NCBI RefSeq assembly: GCF_040253635.1
Contig: NZ_JBEJGX010000003.1
Location: 2,852,001 to 2,916,000 of the forward strand
Direction of reading: 5' to 3'
Length of the DNA: 64,000 nucleotides
DNA from: Streptomyces sp. Edi2
GTDB taxonomy: Bacteria; Actinomycetota; Actinomycetes; Streptomycetales; Streptomycetaceae
The notes under the pieces were generated by a model, which did not search any database, had not been told where the DNA came from, and saw only the letters and a list, made by a program, of their open reading frames with translations. Positions 45,134 through 53,061 of this stretch are shown one piece after another. Within the stretch, counting starts at the first letter, position 1; every line of letters starts with the position of its first letter. A program made the translations under genes and the position numbers.

Positions 45134-45745
45134 TCAGCGGTCGTTGCGGTACAGCTGTTTTTTGTCGATGTAGCGCACCACACCGTCCGGCACCAGGTAC
45201 CAGACCGGATCCCCCTGGGCGACGCGCGTCCGGCAGTCGGTCGAGGAGATGGACAGCGCCGGCACCTCGACCAGGGACACCGCCCCCGCGGGCAGCCCGG
45301 GGTCCGCGAGGACATGGCCGGGCCTGGTCACCCCGATGAAGTGGGCGAGCGACACCAGTTCCGCGGCATCGTGCCAGGTCAGGATCTGGCTGAGCGCATC
45401 GGCGCCGGTGATGAAGAACAGATCCGCGTCACGGTGCTCGGTCCGCAGGTCACGCAGCGTGTCTATGGTGTACGTCTTGCCGCCGCGGTCGATGTCGATG
45501 CGGCTGACGGAGAACTGCGGATTCGACGCGGTCGCGATGACCGTCATCAGATACCGGTCCTCGGCCGGGGACACCTTCTTGTGGCTCTTCTGCCACGGCT
45601 GTCCCGTCGGCACGAAGATGACCTCGTCGAGGTGGAACTGGCTGGCCACCTCGCTGGCGGCGACCAGGTGTCCGTGATGGATCGGGTCGAACGTGCCGCC
45701 CATCACTCCGAGTCGCCGCTTCACGGGCCCTGTGTGCTCTCCCAT
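45134..45745 (-). CDS. nadD: Nicotinate-nucleotide adenylyltransferase
   Basis: 203 aa nucleotidyltransferase of NAD synthesis that converts nicotinate mononucleotide and ATP to deamido-NAD. The N-terminal [16 protein letters not shown] contains the (H/T)xGH motif, and [21 protein letters not shown] near 163-183 is the C-terminal ISSTxIR motif, here with Asp-Cys in place of the usual variable pair. ATG start. The operon order nadD, LCP, rsfS, histidine phosphatase is standard for streptomycetes. Confidence 0.96.
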   Translation of the reverse strand: MGEHTGPVKRRLGVMGGTFDPIHHGHLVAASEVASQFHLDEVIFVPTGQPWQKSHKKVSPAEDRYLMTVIATASNPQFSVSRIDIDRGGKTYTIDTLRDLRTEHRDADLFFITGADALSQILTWHDAAELVSLAHFIGVTRPGHVLADPGLPAGAVSLVEVPALSISSTDCRTRVAQGDPVWYLVPDGVVRYIDKKQLYRNDR

Positions 45746-45796
45746 GCGTGCAGACCCTACTGGGCTGTGCGCGATGCCGGAGGCCGGGTGCCGGGC

Positions 45797-45958
45797 TCAG
45801 CGGTCCCGGTTGAAACGGGTGGTGATCCAGAGCAGGAGGAGCAGGACAAACAGGGCGCCGCCGCCGGTCACGAAGGGGCTGAGGCTGGCGTGACCGCCCT
45901 CGTGTCCGGCGTCGGCGGCGAGGGAAACCAGGGACTGTGCGGTGGTGTGCAGGCTCAT
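45797..45958 (-). CDS. Small membrane protein (53 aa)
   Basis: A protein of 53 residues. It has one membrane segment near the C-terminus (GGGALFVLLLLLWITTRF) with a basic end NRDR, preceded by a His/Gly/Ala-rich N-terminal half. The topology is N-outside with a positive C-terminal stop. The ATG is internal to a longer open frame but fits the codon bias. It lies 51 bp upstream of nadD. No family is recognised. Such small membrane proteins are commonly conserved at this locus, which I recall but cannot check. Confidence 0.6.
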   Translation of the reverse strand: MSLHTTAQSLVSLAADAGHEGGHASLSPFVTGGGALFVLLLLLWITTRFNRDR

Positions 45959-46076
45959 CGTCAGCAGGACCAATCCGGGCTGGGGTCGGGCAGAGACTTC
46001 CACCACATCGTAAGCGCCGCCTCACCGCGGGCTCACGGCGACTCCGCCCGGAGGCGTCCTGGCCGTGCGCGGGAGG

Positions 46077-46226
46077 TCAGTCCTGGCCGTAGCCGCGCAG
46101 CAGGAACCAGGCGAGCAGGCCGGCGCCCACGAAGCCGACGACGATCACGGTGCGCAGGATCCATCCGGGTCCGCCGTCCCTGGCGGTCTCCTGGGCTGCG
46201 GCGAGCAGCACGCTCGGATACGGCAT
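46077..46226 (-). CDS. Very small membrane protein (49 aa)
   Basis: The frame reads MPYPSVLLAAAQETARDGG, then a hydrophobic helix WILRTVIVVGFVGAGLLAWF and a short basic end LLRGYGQD, stop TGA. Codon third positions are almost all G or C, as in real genes. Composition and topology resemble the 53-aa neighbour 118 bp downstream. It is a likely overlooked gene. The function is unknown. Confidence 0.6.
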   Translation of the reverse strand: MPYPSVLLAAAQETARDGGPGWILRTVIVVGFVGAGLLAWFLLRGYGQD

Positions 46227-46379
46227 GACGGTGCGCTCCCTCGGGTACGGCCCGTGCGGTCATCTGTACGGGCCCGTGCGGTCATTGGTGCGATCGCCAG
46301 CGTACGCCCGAGCATCCATTCTCCTGTCGGTGGCGTCCTCTACTGTGAAACACACGCAGTCGAACAGGGGGAGGCCCCA

Positions 46380-47471
46380 ATGACGGAGAGCCCAGGCGGC
46401 AGCGCGAACGTTCCGAGCCGGGACCGGCGGCGATTCCCCGGAATCTCGTCGCGGTCGTACGAGCACCCGGCGGACCGCTCGGCGCTGGTGGCGCTGCGCA
46501 AGCTGAGCGGGTTCGACACCGTCTTCAAGACGCTCAGCGGCCTGTTGCCGGAGCGCAGCCTGCGGCTGCTGTTCCTGTCGGACTCGGTGCGGGTGGGCGA
46601 GCAGCAGTTCGCGCACCTCAACGACATGCTGCGCGACGCCTGCTACATCCTGGACCTGGAGAAGGTCCCGCCGATGTACGTCAATCAGGACCCGCAGCCC
46701 AATGCCATGTGCATCGGTCTGGACGAGCCGATCATCGTGGTGACGACCGGTCTGGTCGAGCTGCTGGACGAGGAGGAGATGCGGGCGGTCATCGGCCACG
46801 AGGTCGGGCATGCGCTGTCCGGGCACGCCGTCTACCGCACGATTCTGCTGTTCCTGACGAACCTGGCCATGAAGGTCGCCTGGATCCCGCTGGGCAACGT
46901 CGCGATCATGGCGATCGTGACCGCACTGCGCGAGTGGTTCCGCAAGTCGGAACTGTCCGCCGACCGCGCCGGGCTGCTGGTCGGCCAGGATCTGCAGGCC
47001 TCGATGCGCGGACTGATGAAGCTGGCCGGCGGCAATCATCTGCACGAGATGAACGTCGACGCCTTCCTCAAGCAGGCGGACGAGTACGAGGCGGGCGGCG
47101 ATCTGCGCGACTCCGTGCTGAAGATCCTCAACCTGCTGCCGCGCAGCCACCCGTTCACGACCGTACGGGCGGCCGAGCTGAAGAAGTGGGCGGAGAGCCG
47201 CGACTACCAGCGGATCATGGACGGCCACTACCCGCGCCGGGACGAGGACAAGGACACCTCGGTCTCCGACTCGTTCCGGGACTCCGCGGCCCACTACGCC
47301 GACTCGGTGCGCAACAGCAAGGACCCGCTGATGGGCCTGGTGCGCGACATCGCGGGCGGTGCGGGCGATCTGGGCGGCAAGCTGCGCGACACGGTCTTCC
47401 GTGGCGGCGGCCGCCACGACGGCCAGGGCGGCAGCAACGGCTCCGGTGGGGACGACCGCCCGGCCTCCTAA
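46380..47471 (+). CDS. M48 family metallopeptidase
   Basis: 363 aa. The zinc motif HEVGHALSGH begins at residue 140 after VIG, with a hydrophobic segment right after it (LLFLTNLAMKVAWIPLGNVAIMAIV) and the third ligand in SELSADRAGLL near 198. The N-terminal part resembles the Ste24/HtpX-like YggG group. The C-terminal 70 residues are Gly/Asp-rich and disordered. It is probably membrane-associated and involved in envelope protein quality control. ATG with GGGGGAGG six bases upstream. Its stop overlaps the stop of the convergent gene by four bases (CTAA). Confidence 0.9.
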   Translation: MTESPGGSANVPSRDRRRFPGISSRSYEHPADRSALVALRKLSGFDTVFKTLSGLLPERSLRLLFLSDSVRVGEQQFAHLNDMLRDACYILDLEKVPPMYVNQDPQPNAMCIGLDEPIIVVTTGLVELLDEEEMRAVIGHEVGHALSGHAVYRTILLFLTNLAMKVAWIPLGNVAIMAIVTALREWFRKSELSADRAGLLVGQDLQASMRGLMKLAGGNHLHEMNVDAFLKQADEYEAGGDLRDSVLKILNLLPRSHPFTTVRAAELKKWAESRDYQRIMDGHYPRRDEDKDTSVSDSFRDSAAHYADSVRNSKDPLMGLVRDIAGGAGDLGGKLRDTVFRGGGRHDGQGGSNGSGGDDRPAS

Positions 47472-48592
47472 CGCAGCGGATGGCGCGGCTTCGGCTGGGC
47501 GGCGGGCGCCAGCTCACCGCAGAGCGAGGGGTTGGCCCGGTCCCTGGCGTAGGGGTCGGTGCCCCGGGGCCGGTCCTGGCCGGCGTGCTGTCCCGCGAAC
47601 AGCGGGCGCAGCGCGTCGGCAGGCCGCGAGGAGCAGGCCAGCGGCCCGGCCTGCAGGCCGCTCTGCACGACCTCCAGGCGGTGGTCGTTGAGGTTCTCCC
47701 GGCTCAGCCGGAAGTGCACCTCACGCCGGACGGTGACCAGCGAGGCGGCGCCCGGAGTGGGCTTGCCGACGCCCTGGCCCGGGGTGTTGGCCGGCGCGCC
47801 GGGGGCGGGCCGGACGGCGTAGACGAAGGTGTAGTCGGCGGTGACGTCGAGCGCGTCCGGGCTCAACTCCGACGCGGCAAGCGTGCCGTTGACCCGTACG
47901 TTCCGGTCGGCGAGCCGGGTCTGCCGGGGGTCGAAGCGGATCAGCCACCCGGTCGCCGCGTCGTGGCCGTTGTCGTCGGATCGCGCCAGGCTGCGGTCGA
48001 ACTGGTCGAGTTGGCCGGTGTCGAGCAGCAGCCGTACGGGCCGTACGGATCCGCCGGTGAGGGTGGCCGGGTCCAGCGAGGACCGGACGAGGTAGTCCTT
48101 CGCCACGGTCAGGGCGGCGACGATCTGGCCGTCGGAGAAGTGCTCGGTCCGGGTGACGGGGGGCAGATTGACGCCCGCGGCGCCGATCCGGTAATTGGCC
48201 GCGGGGCTGTGGGCGAAGAGGTCTCCCGGCGCCGCTCCGGGTACCGCCCCGGCCGGCGCGAGCGGCACCACCGCGGACCGCAGCGGCTGCGCCCGGACCG
48301 TCTCCGGGGTTTTGTACGGATGGCGTACGCCCATGTAGACGGCGGTGCCGAAGGCGAGGACGATCAGCAGCACCAGCAGGACGGCCTGCCGTGAGCCGCC
48401 CAGCCGCATCCAGGCGTGCCGGGTCTTGACGGCCGGCGAATGGTGCTCGCCCAGCCGCTCGTCCGCGGAGAATTCCTGCAGTCGCGCAGCCCGCACAAAC
48501 GATTCGTCGAAGACGACGGATCGGTATTCGTCCTCACCGCCTCCCGGGGCGCCGTTGGGCGTCCCTTCGGGAGGGTCCCCAGGCCCGGTCAT
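47468..48592 (-). CDS. Membrane-anchored protein with SVVFDESFVRAA motif
   Basis: 374 aa. The cytoplasmic N-terminus (1-65) contains EYRSVVFDESFVRAARLQEF near 22-41. One membrane segment (about 68-88, QAVLLVLLIVLAFGTAVYMG) is followed by an extracytoplasmic domain of about 285 residues with mixed strand/helix and no catalytic motif. Two Cys near the C-terminus could pair. The same N-terminal motif occurs in the 220-aa protein encoded just upstream, which makes these partial paralogues or partners for the same cytoplasmic factor. I recall membrane proteins at this locus being discussed in spore-envelope work; I cannot verify this. Confidence 0.75.
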   Translation of the reverse strand: MTGPGDPPEGTPNGAPGGGEDEYRSVVFDESFVRAARLQEFSADERLGEHHSPAVKTRHAWMRLGGSRQAVLLVLLIVLAFGTAVYMGVRHPYKTPETVRAQPLRSAVVPLAPAGAVPGAAPGDLFAHSPAANYRIGAAGVNLPPVTRTEHFSDGQIVAALTVAKDYLVRSSLDPATLTGGSVRPVRLLLDTGQLDQFDRSLARSDDNGHDAATGWLIRFDPRQTRLADRNVRVNGTLAASELSPDALDVTADYTFVYAVRPAPGAPANTPGQGVGKPTPGAASLVTVRREVHFRLSRENLNDHRLEVVQSGLQAGPLACSSRPADALRPLFAGQHAGQDRPRGTDPYARDRANPSLCGELAPAAQPKPRHPLR

Positions 48593-48700
48593 ACAACAAG
48601 AGTAGGTCGGCCGGGGCGAAGGTAAACGCCGGGGCGGCGGGCAACTTCACCGGACGATTCCGTTTCGAAAACGCGTTTTGCGGGCACGGCGCACACCGCG

Positions 48701-49363
48701 TCAGTGCGGCCTGGGCACCGCCGGGAACGACGGGCGCAGGGGCTCGGCCGACGGCAGCGACGGCAGGCCGGGGCCAGCCGTGCGGACGCTGTCCACGACG
48801 CCCGTGGCGGGGGCGTCCACGCCGCTGGACGTGGGCACCGGTGCCGGGCTCTGGGTCCGTCCCGAGGAGCCGCGGTAAACGGCGCTGAAGGCCAGCGCGA
48901 CCAGCCCGATGCCCATCACCACGGCCAGCACCCAGGCGACGGGGCGGTGCCAGCGGGTACTGCTGCGGTAGGGGCGCAGCGCGCCGCCGTAGGGGCCGTA
49001 CGGGCCGTAGGGCGGGTAGTCGCCGAACTCACTGTCGTCGTCGTACTCGGCGTAGTCGGTGTACCCGTCGAAGTCGTCGCTCCCCCGGACGCGGCGGTGG
49101 CGGCGCAGGCCGGTCTCGTCCGGGTCGTCGCCCTCGGGGCCGAAGCCGGGTCCGGAGCGGGCCGCCTCGGCCTCCGCGCGCGCCTCGGCGGCGGCGAGCA
49201 TCCGCTCGACCGCCGAGGGTTCATGAATCTGCGCCGACCGGACGAATTCCTCGTCGAAGACCACGGAGGCGAATTCTTCGTCCGCTTTTCCGTGGCTCCC
49301 GTGGTGGTGCTCGTCGGGCTCTTCACCGTCCGGGAACGGCTTGCCCCCCACGTCGTCCGGCAC
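48701..49363 (-). CDS. Membrane-anchored protein with SVVFDEEFVRSA motif
   Basis: 220 aa. The N-terminal EFASVVFDEEFVRSAQIHEPSAVER region (about 30-54) is shared with the neighbouring 374-aa protein. It is followed by an Ala/Glu-rich helix, an Asp/Tyr-rich stretch with YGPYGPYG repeats, a membrane segment (about 143-165) and a short Pro/Ser-rich outside tail. GTG start assumed. It lies between proA (62 bp) and the 374-aa gene (108 bp), so the three are probably cotranscribed. No enzymatic features are present. Confidence 0.75.
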   Translation of the reverse strand: MPDDVGGKPFPDGEEPDEHHHGSHGKADEEFASVVFDEEFVRSAQIHEPSAVERMLAAAEARAEAEAARSGPGFGPEGDDPDETGLRRHRRVRGSDDFDGYTDYAEYDDDSEFGDYPPYGPYGPYGGALRPYRSSTRWHRPVAWVLAVVMGIGLVALAFSAVYRGSSGRTQSPAPVPTSSGVDAPATGVVDSVRTAGPGLPSLPSAEPLRPSFPAVPRPH

Positions 49364-49425
49364 CCGTCCAGGTTAGCCCCGGGCGCTCATTTTGGGCAGG
49401 GAGAACGGGGAATCCGGGGGACGCT

Positions 49426-50694
49426 TCAGCGGGTGTGGCCGTCTCCCGTCAGGATGTACTTGGTGGAGGTCAGCTCGGGCAGTCCCATCGGGCCCCGGGC
49501 GTGCAGCTTCTGCGTCGAGATGCCGATCTCCGCGCCGAAGCCGAACTGGCCGCCGTCGGTGAAGCGGGTCGAGGCGTTGACCGCGACGGTGGTGGAATCC
49601 ACCACCTGGGTGAAGCGGCGGGCGGCGGCCTGTGACGTGGTGACGATCGCCTCGGTGTGACCGGAGGTCCAGCGCCGGATGTGGGCCACCGCGGCGTCCA
49701 GGTCGGGGACCACGGCGGCCGCGATGTCGTACGAGAGGTACTCCGTCGCCCAGTCCTCGTCGGTGGCGGGGGCGACCAGCCCGGGGCCGGCCTGCTGCCA
49801 GGCGGCGTCGCCGTGCACGATCACGCCGGCCTGGGTCAGCGCCTCCAGGGCCCGCGGCAGGAACTTCTCGGCGATCCCGGCGTGCACCAGCACCGTCTCG
49901 GCGGCGTTGCAGACGCTGGGCCGCTGGGTCTTGGAATTGACCAGGATGTCGAGGGCCATGTCGAGGTCGGCGGCCTCGTCGACGTAGACGTGGCAGTTGC
50001 CGGTGCCGGTCTCGATCACCGGGACCGTGGACTCCTCGACGACCGTACGGATCAGGGACGCGCCGCCGCGCGGGATCAGCACATCGACCAGGCCGCGGGC
50101 GCGCATCAGCTCGCGCACCGAGTCGCGGCTCTCGCCGGGCACCAGCTGCACCGCGTCGGCGGGCAGCCCGGTGCTCTGTACGGCGTCGCGCAGCACGTCC
50201 ACCAGGGCGCTGTTGGAGGCGTACGCGGAGGACGAGCCGCGCAGCAGCACCGCGTTGCCGGACTTCAGGCACAGGGCCGCGGCGTCCACCGTCACATTGG
50301 GCCGGGCCTCGTAGATGATGCCGATCACCCCGAGCGGGACCCGGACCTGCCGCAGGTCGAGGCCGTTGGGCAGGGTAGAGCCGCGCACCACCTCGCCCAC
50401 CGGGTCGGGCAGCGCCACGACCTGGCGGACGTCCGCGGCGATGGCCGCGATCCGCTCGGGGGTGAGGGTGAGCCGGTCCACGATCGATTCGGCGGTGCCG
50501 GCCGCCCGTGCCTTGGCGATGTCCTCGGCGTTGGCAGCGACGATCGCGTCGGTCCGCTCCACCAGGGCGTCGGCGATGGCGAGCAGCGCTGCGTCACGGG
50601 CCGTACGCGGCTGCGGCGCCAGGACGGCGGCGGCCTCCCGCGCGCGGCGGGCGGTCTCGAGGACGGGCGAGGTGTGCGATGCGCTGCTGGTCAT
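49426..50694 (-). CDS. proA: Gamma-glutamyl phosphate reductase
   Basis: 422-aa NADPH-dependent reductase of the aldehyde dehydrogenase superfamily, forming glutamate-5-semialdehyde in proline synthesis. [11 protein letters not shown] (catalytic Cys near 257) is preceded by [25 protein letters not shown] near 210-225 and [21 protein letters not shown] near 390-410 are ProA signatures. ATG start. In the same orientation as proB, separated from it by a 164-aa gene, as usual in streptomycetes. Confidence 0.96.
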   Translation of the reverse strand: MTSSASHTSPVLETARRAREAAAVLAPQPRTARDAALLAIADALVERTDAIVAANAEDIAKARAAGTAESIVDRLTLTPERIAAIAADVRQVVALPDPVGEVVRGSTLPNGLDLRQVRVPLGVIGIIYEARPNVTVDAAALCLKSGNAVLLRGSSSAYASNSALVDVLRDAVQSTGLPADAVQLVPGESRDSVRELMRARGLVDVLIPRGGASLIRTVVEESTVPVIETGTGNCHVYVDEAADLDMALDILVNSKTQRPSVCNAAETVLVHAGIAEKFLPRALEALTQAGVIVHGDAAWQQAGPGLVAPATDEDWATEYLSYDIAAAVVPDLDAAVAHIRRWTSGHTEAIVTTSQAAARRFTQVVDSTTVAVNASTRFTDGGQFGFGAEIGISTQKLHARGPMGLPELTSTKYILTGDGHTR

Positions 50695-50766
50695 GGCGGC
50701 AGCCTAACGGGGCGGCGGGCCGCGGCCACGCCGTATCTCACAGCGCGGGACGCGGACGACCGCGGG

Positions 50767-51261
50767 TCAGAAGGGGTGGACGCCGACCGGTGAGGCAGGG
50801 GGCGGACCGTAACCCTCCGCTACCCGCTGGTGGTAGGTCTCGCGGTCGATGACCTCCAGGCCGACAATCTCCCACGGCGGCAGCTTGGCCGTCGAGCGGT
50901 GCTCGCCCCACAGCCGCAGCGCGACCGCCGCGGCGTCGTGCAGGTCCCGCGCCTCCTCCCAGTAGCGGATCTCGGCGTGGTCGTTGGCGTAGCGGCTGGT
51001 CAGCAGGAAGGGATGGTCGTGGGCGAGCTGTTCCAGGGCGCGGCGGACCTCCTTCAGCGGGGCCTCGGCGCCCGAGACGCTGAGGGTGATGTGCCACAGC
51101 CGGGACGTCTCGCGCTGCACGGCGTCCGGTCCGCGCTGTGCCGCCCCGTCCCGCCGGGCGCCCCGCTCGTCCGGCCGGCCGGTGTCCTCGCCGGTTCCGA
51201 CGCTGGTCAGCGTGCGCTCCGCCGTCCCTCGGGGCAGCGTCTCTGGGCGCCCTCGTCTCAC
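50767..51261 (-). CDS. Conserved protein of unknown function between proA and proB
   Basis: 164 aa. The N-terminal 45 residues are charged and variable. The compact domain after RLWHITLSVSGAEAPLKEV (about 50-164) alternates strands and helices (ALEQLAHDHPFLLTSRYANDHAEIRYWEEARDL is its centre), a ferredoxin-like pattern. It ends YGPPPASPVGVHPF. The GTG start was chosen because AGGAGG lies seven bases upstream. A later GTG would give 117 aa, and a far longer open frame upstream overlaps proB and lacks coding bias. Its position suggests cotranscription with the proline genes. Confidence 0.75.
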   Translation of the reverse strand: MRRGRPETLPRGTAERTLTSVGTGEDTGRPDERGARRDGAAQRGPDAVQRETSRLWHITLSVSGAEAPLKEVRRALEQLAHDHPFLLTSRYANDHAEIRYWEEARDLHDAAAVALRLWGEHRSTAKLPPWEIVGLEVIDRETYHQRVAEGYGPPPASPVGVHPF

Positions 51262-51496
51262 CGGCGGCCTCCTGTGATGCGAATCGCTCCGCCCTCGGGG
51301 GTGCGGAGCCTCGTACGTCGGCGGGTGCGCTCGCGCGCTGCGGGTGCCGCCCCCCACGGCGTCCCCGCAACAAAGTTGACCAGCCCGCGGCCCGTCGCGG
51401 GGGCGTTTTCCCCAAGGTCTCCACGGAAAGGCCGGTCTCCGCACCGCGTGGTGGGAGGGGTTCACGGAGCGTGACGACGTCGGCCGGAGGGCGGCC

Positions 51497-52621
51497 TCAG
51501 GGGTGGAGCAGCACCAGATCGTCGCGGTGCACGACCTCCCGCTCATAGGCGGGGCCCAGCTCGCGGGCGAGATCGCGGGTCGAACGGCCCATCAAACGGG
51601 GGATTTCCCTCGCATCGAAATTGACTAGCCCGCGCGCGACCGCGCGGCCCCCGGCGTCCCGCAGCTCGACCGGGTCACCGGCGGAGAACTCACCGTCGAC
51701 CGAGGCGATGCCGGCCGGCAGCAGCGAGGAGCGCCGTTCGACGACGGCCCGTACGGCGCCGTCGTCCAGGACGAGGGCGCCGCGCGGCGTCGAGGCGTGC
51801 GCGAGCCACAGCAGCCGGTCGGCGGAGCGGCGGCCGGTGCGCAGGAAGTGGGTGCCGGTCGAGCCGCCGGCCAGCGCGTCCGCGGCGTGCACGGCGGAGG
51901 TCAGGACGACCGGGATGCCGGCCGCGGCCGCGATCCGGGCCGCCTCGACCTTGGTGACCATGCCGCCGGTGCCGACCCCGGCCTTGCCCGCGCTGCCGAT
52001 GGAGACGCCCTCCAGGTCCTCGGGGCCACTGACCTCCGCTATCCGGGAGGTACCGGGGGCGGACGGGTCGCCGTCGTAGAGGCCGTCCACGTCCGAGAGC
52101 AGGATCAGCAGGTCGGCGCGGACGAGGTGGGCGACCAGGGCCGCCAGCCGGTCGTTGTCGCCGAACCGGATCTCGTCGGTGGCGACGGTGTCGTTCTCGT
52201 TGACGATCGGTACGGCGCCCATGGCCAGCAGCTGGTCGAGGGTCCGGTAGGCGTTGCGGTAGTGGGCCCGTCGGCTGGTGTCGTCGGAGGTCAGCAGGAC
52301 CTGGCCGACCCGGCGGCCGTAGCGGGCGAAGGACGCGGTGTAGCGGGCGACCAGCAGGCCCTGGCCGACGCTGGCGGCGGCCTGCTGCCGGGCCAGGTCG
52401 CGGGGCCGCTTGGCCAGCCCCAGGGGCGCCAGCCCGGCCGCGATCGCTCCGGAGGAGACCAGCACGATCTCCTTGTCCTGGTGCTTGGCCAGCACATCCA
52501 CCAGCGCGTCCACACGGTCCGCGTCCAGCCCCCCGGCGGCCGTGGTCAGCGAGGACGAGCCGACCTTCACCACGATCCGGCGAGCGTCCTTCACGTCCTG
52601 CCTTGCGCCTGCCACCTGCAT
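51497..52621 (-). CDS. proB: Glutamate 5-kinase
   Basis: 374 aa. The amino-acid kinase domain (1-260) has IVVKVGSSSLT near 16-26, VSSGAIAAGL near 57, QQAAASVGQGLL near 82, FGDNDRLAALVAHLV near 145 and GTGGMVTKVEAARIA near 215. The C-terminal PUA domain (about 280-374) has GAVRAVVERRSSLLPAGI and IPRLMGRSTRDL. It phosphorylates glutamate at the first step of proline synthesis and is normally feedback-inhibited by proline. ATG of MQVAGARQ chosen; the upstream open frame is low-complexity. Confidence 0.96.
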   Translation of the reverse strand: MQVAGARQDVKDARRIVVKVGSSSLTTAAGGLDADRVDALVDVLAKHQDKEIVLVSSGAIAAGLAPLGLAKRPRDLARQQAAASVGQGLLVARYTASFARYGRRVGQVLLTSDDTSRRAHYRNAYRTLDQLLAMGAVPIVNENDTVATDEIRFGDNDRLAALVAHLVRADLLILLSDVDGLYDGDPSAPGTSRIAEVSGPEDLEGVSIGSAGKAGVGTGGMVTKVEAARIAAAAGIPVVLTSAVHAADALAGGSTGTHFLRTGRRSADRLLWLAHASTPRGALVLDDGAVRAVVERRSSLLPAGIASVDGEFSAGDPVELRDAGGRAVARGLVNFDAREIPRLMGRSTRDLARELGPAYEREVVHRDDLVLLHP

Positions 52622-53061
52622 ACCCCTGTGCTCGCCGATCCCACCGCCGTACGGGGGATTACTGCCGACCCGCACCACGGCCCTACGGGCGCAATCTACG
52701 GCAGGGCGGACCCCGGGCGCTTCGTGATATTGCCTGGCGGACGCCCTGCGGGAGGGGACCGGCCGGCCGGGGCGCCCGGCGGAGGGCGCAGAATAGGGGC
52801 CGAAATGCCGGGCCTTGCTTCCGTGCCTTTCCCCGCCCGCGCGGTTTTCCTTAAGAGGGAAGCCGAGGCCAAGAGGTTGCGTTCGATTGGTCCGCTTTCG
52901 CGGTGATGAGAGCCACAGCAGATTGTCACCAAGGCCAACAAGGTCATACGGTCGGGTGTCCATCGGTCCCGTTTCGCCGCTCCGGCGGTGTCGCAGCGCG
53001 GGACCCGGCCGCCCCCCTCGGCCTCCCCTTTGACCTTTCGTGCTGCCAGGAGCCCTCCCCC
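52622..53061. other. Divergent promoter region between proB and the glycerophosphotransferase gene
   Basis: Contains both promoters. The stretch 52840-52960 is lower in GC and includes hexamers such as TTGCGT and TTGTCA on the plus strand; TAATCC and TAGATT occur on the minus strand near proB. No well-spaced -35/-10 pair, RNA gene or repeat is convincing. Confidence 0.4.
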
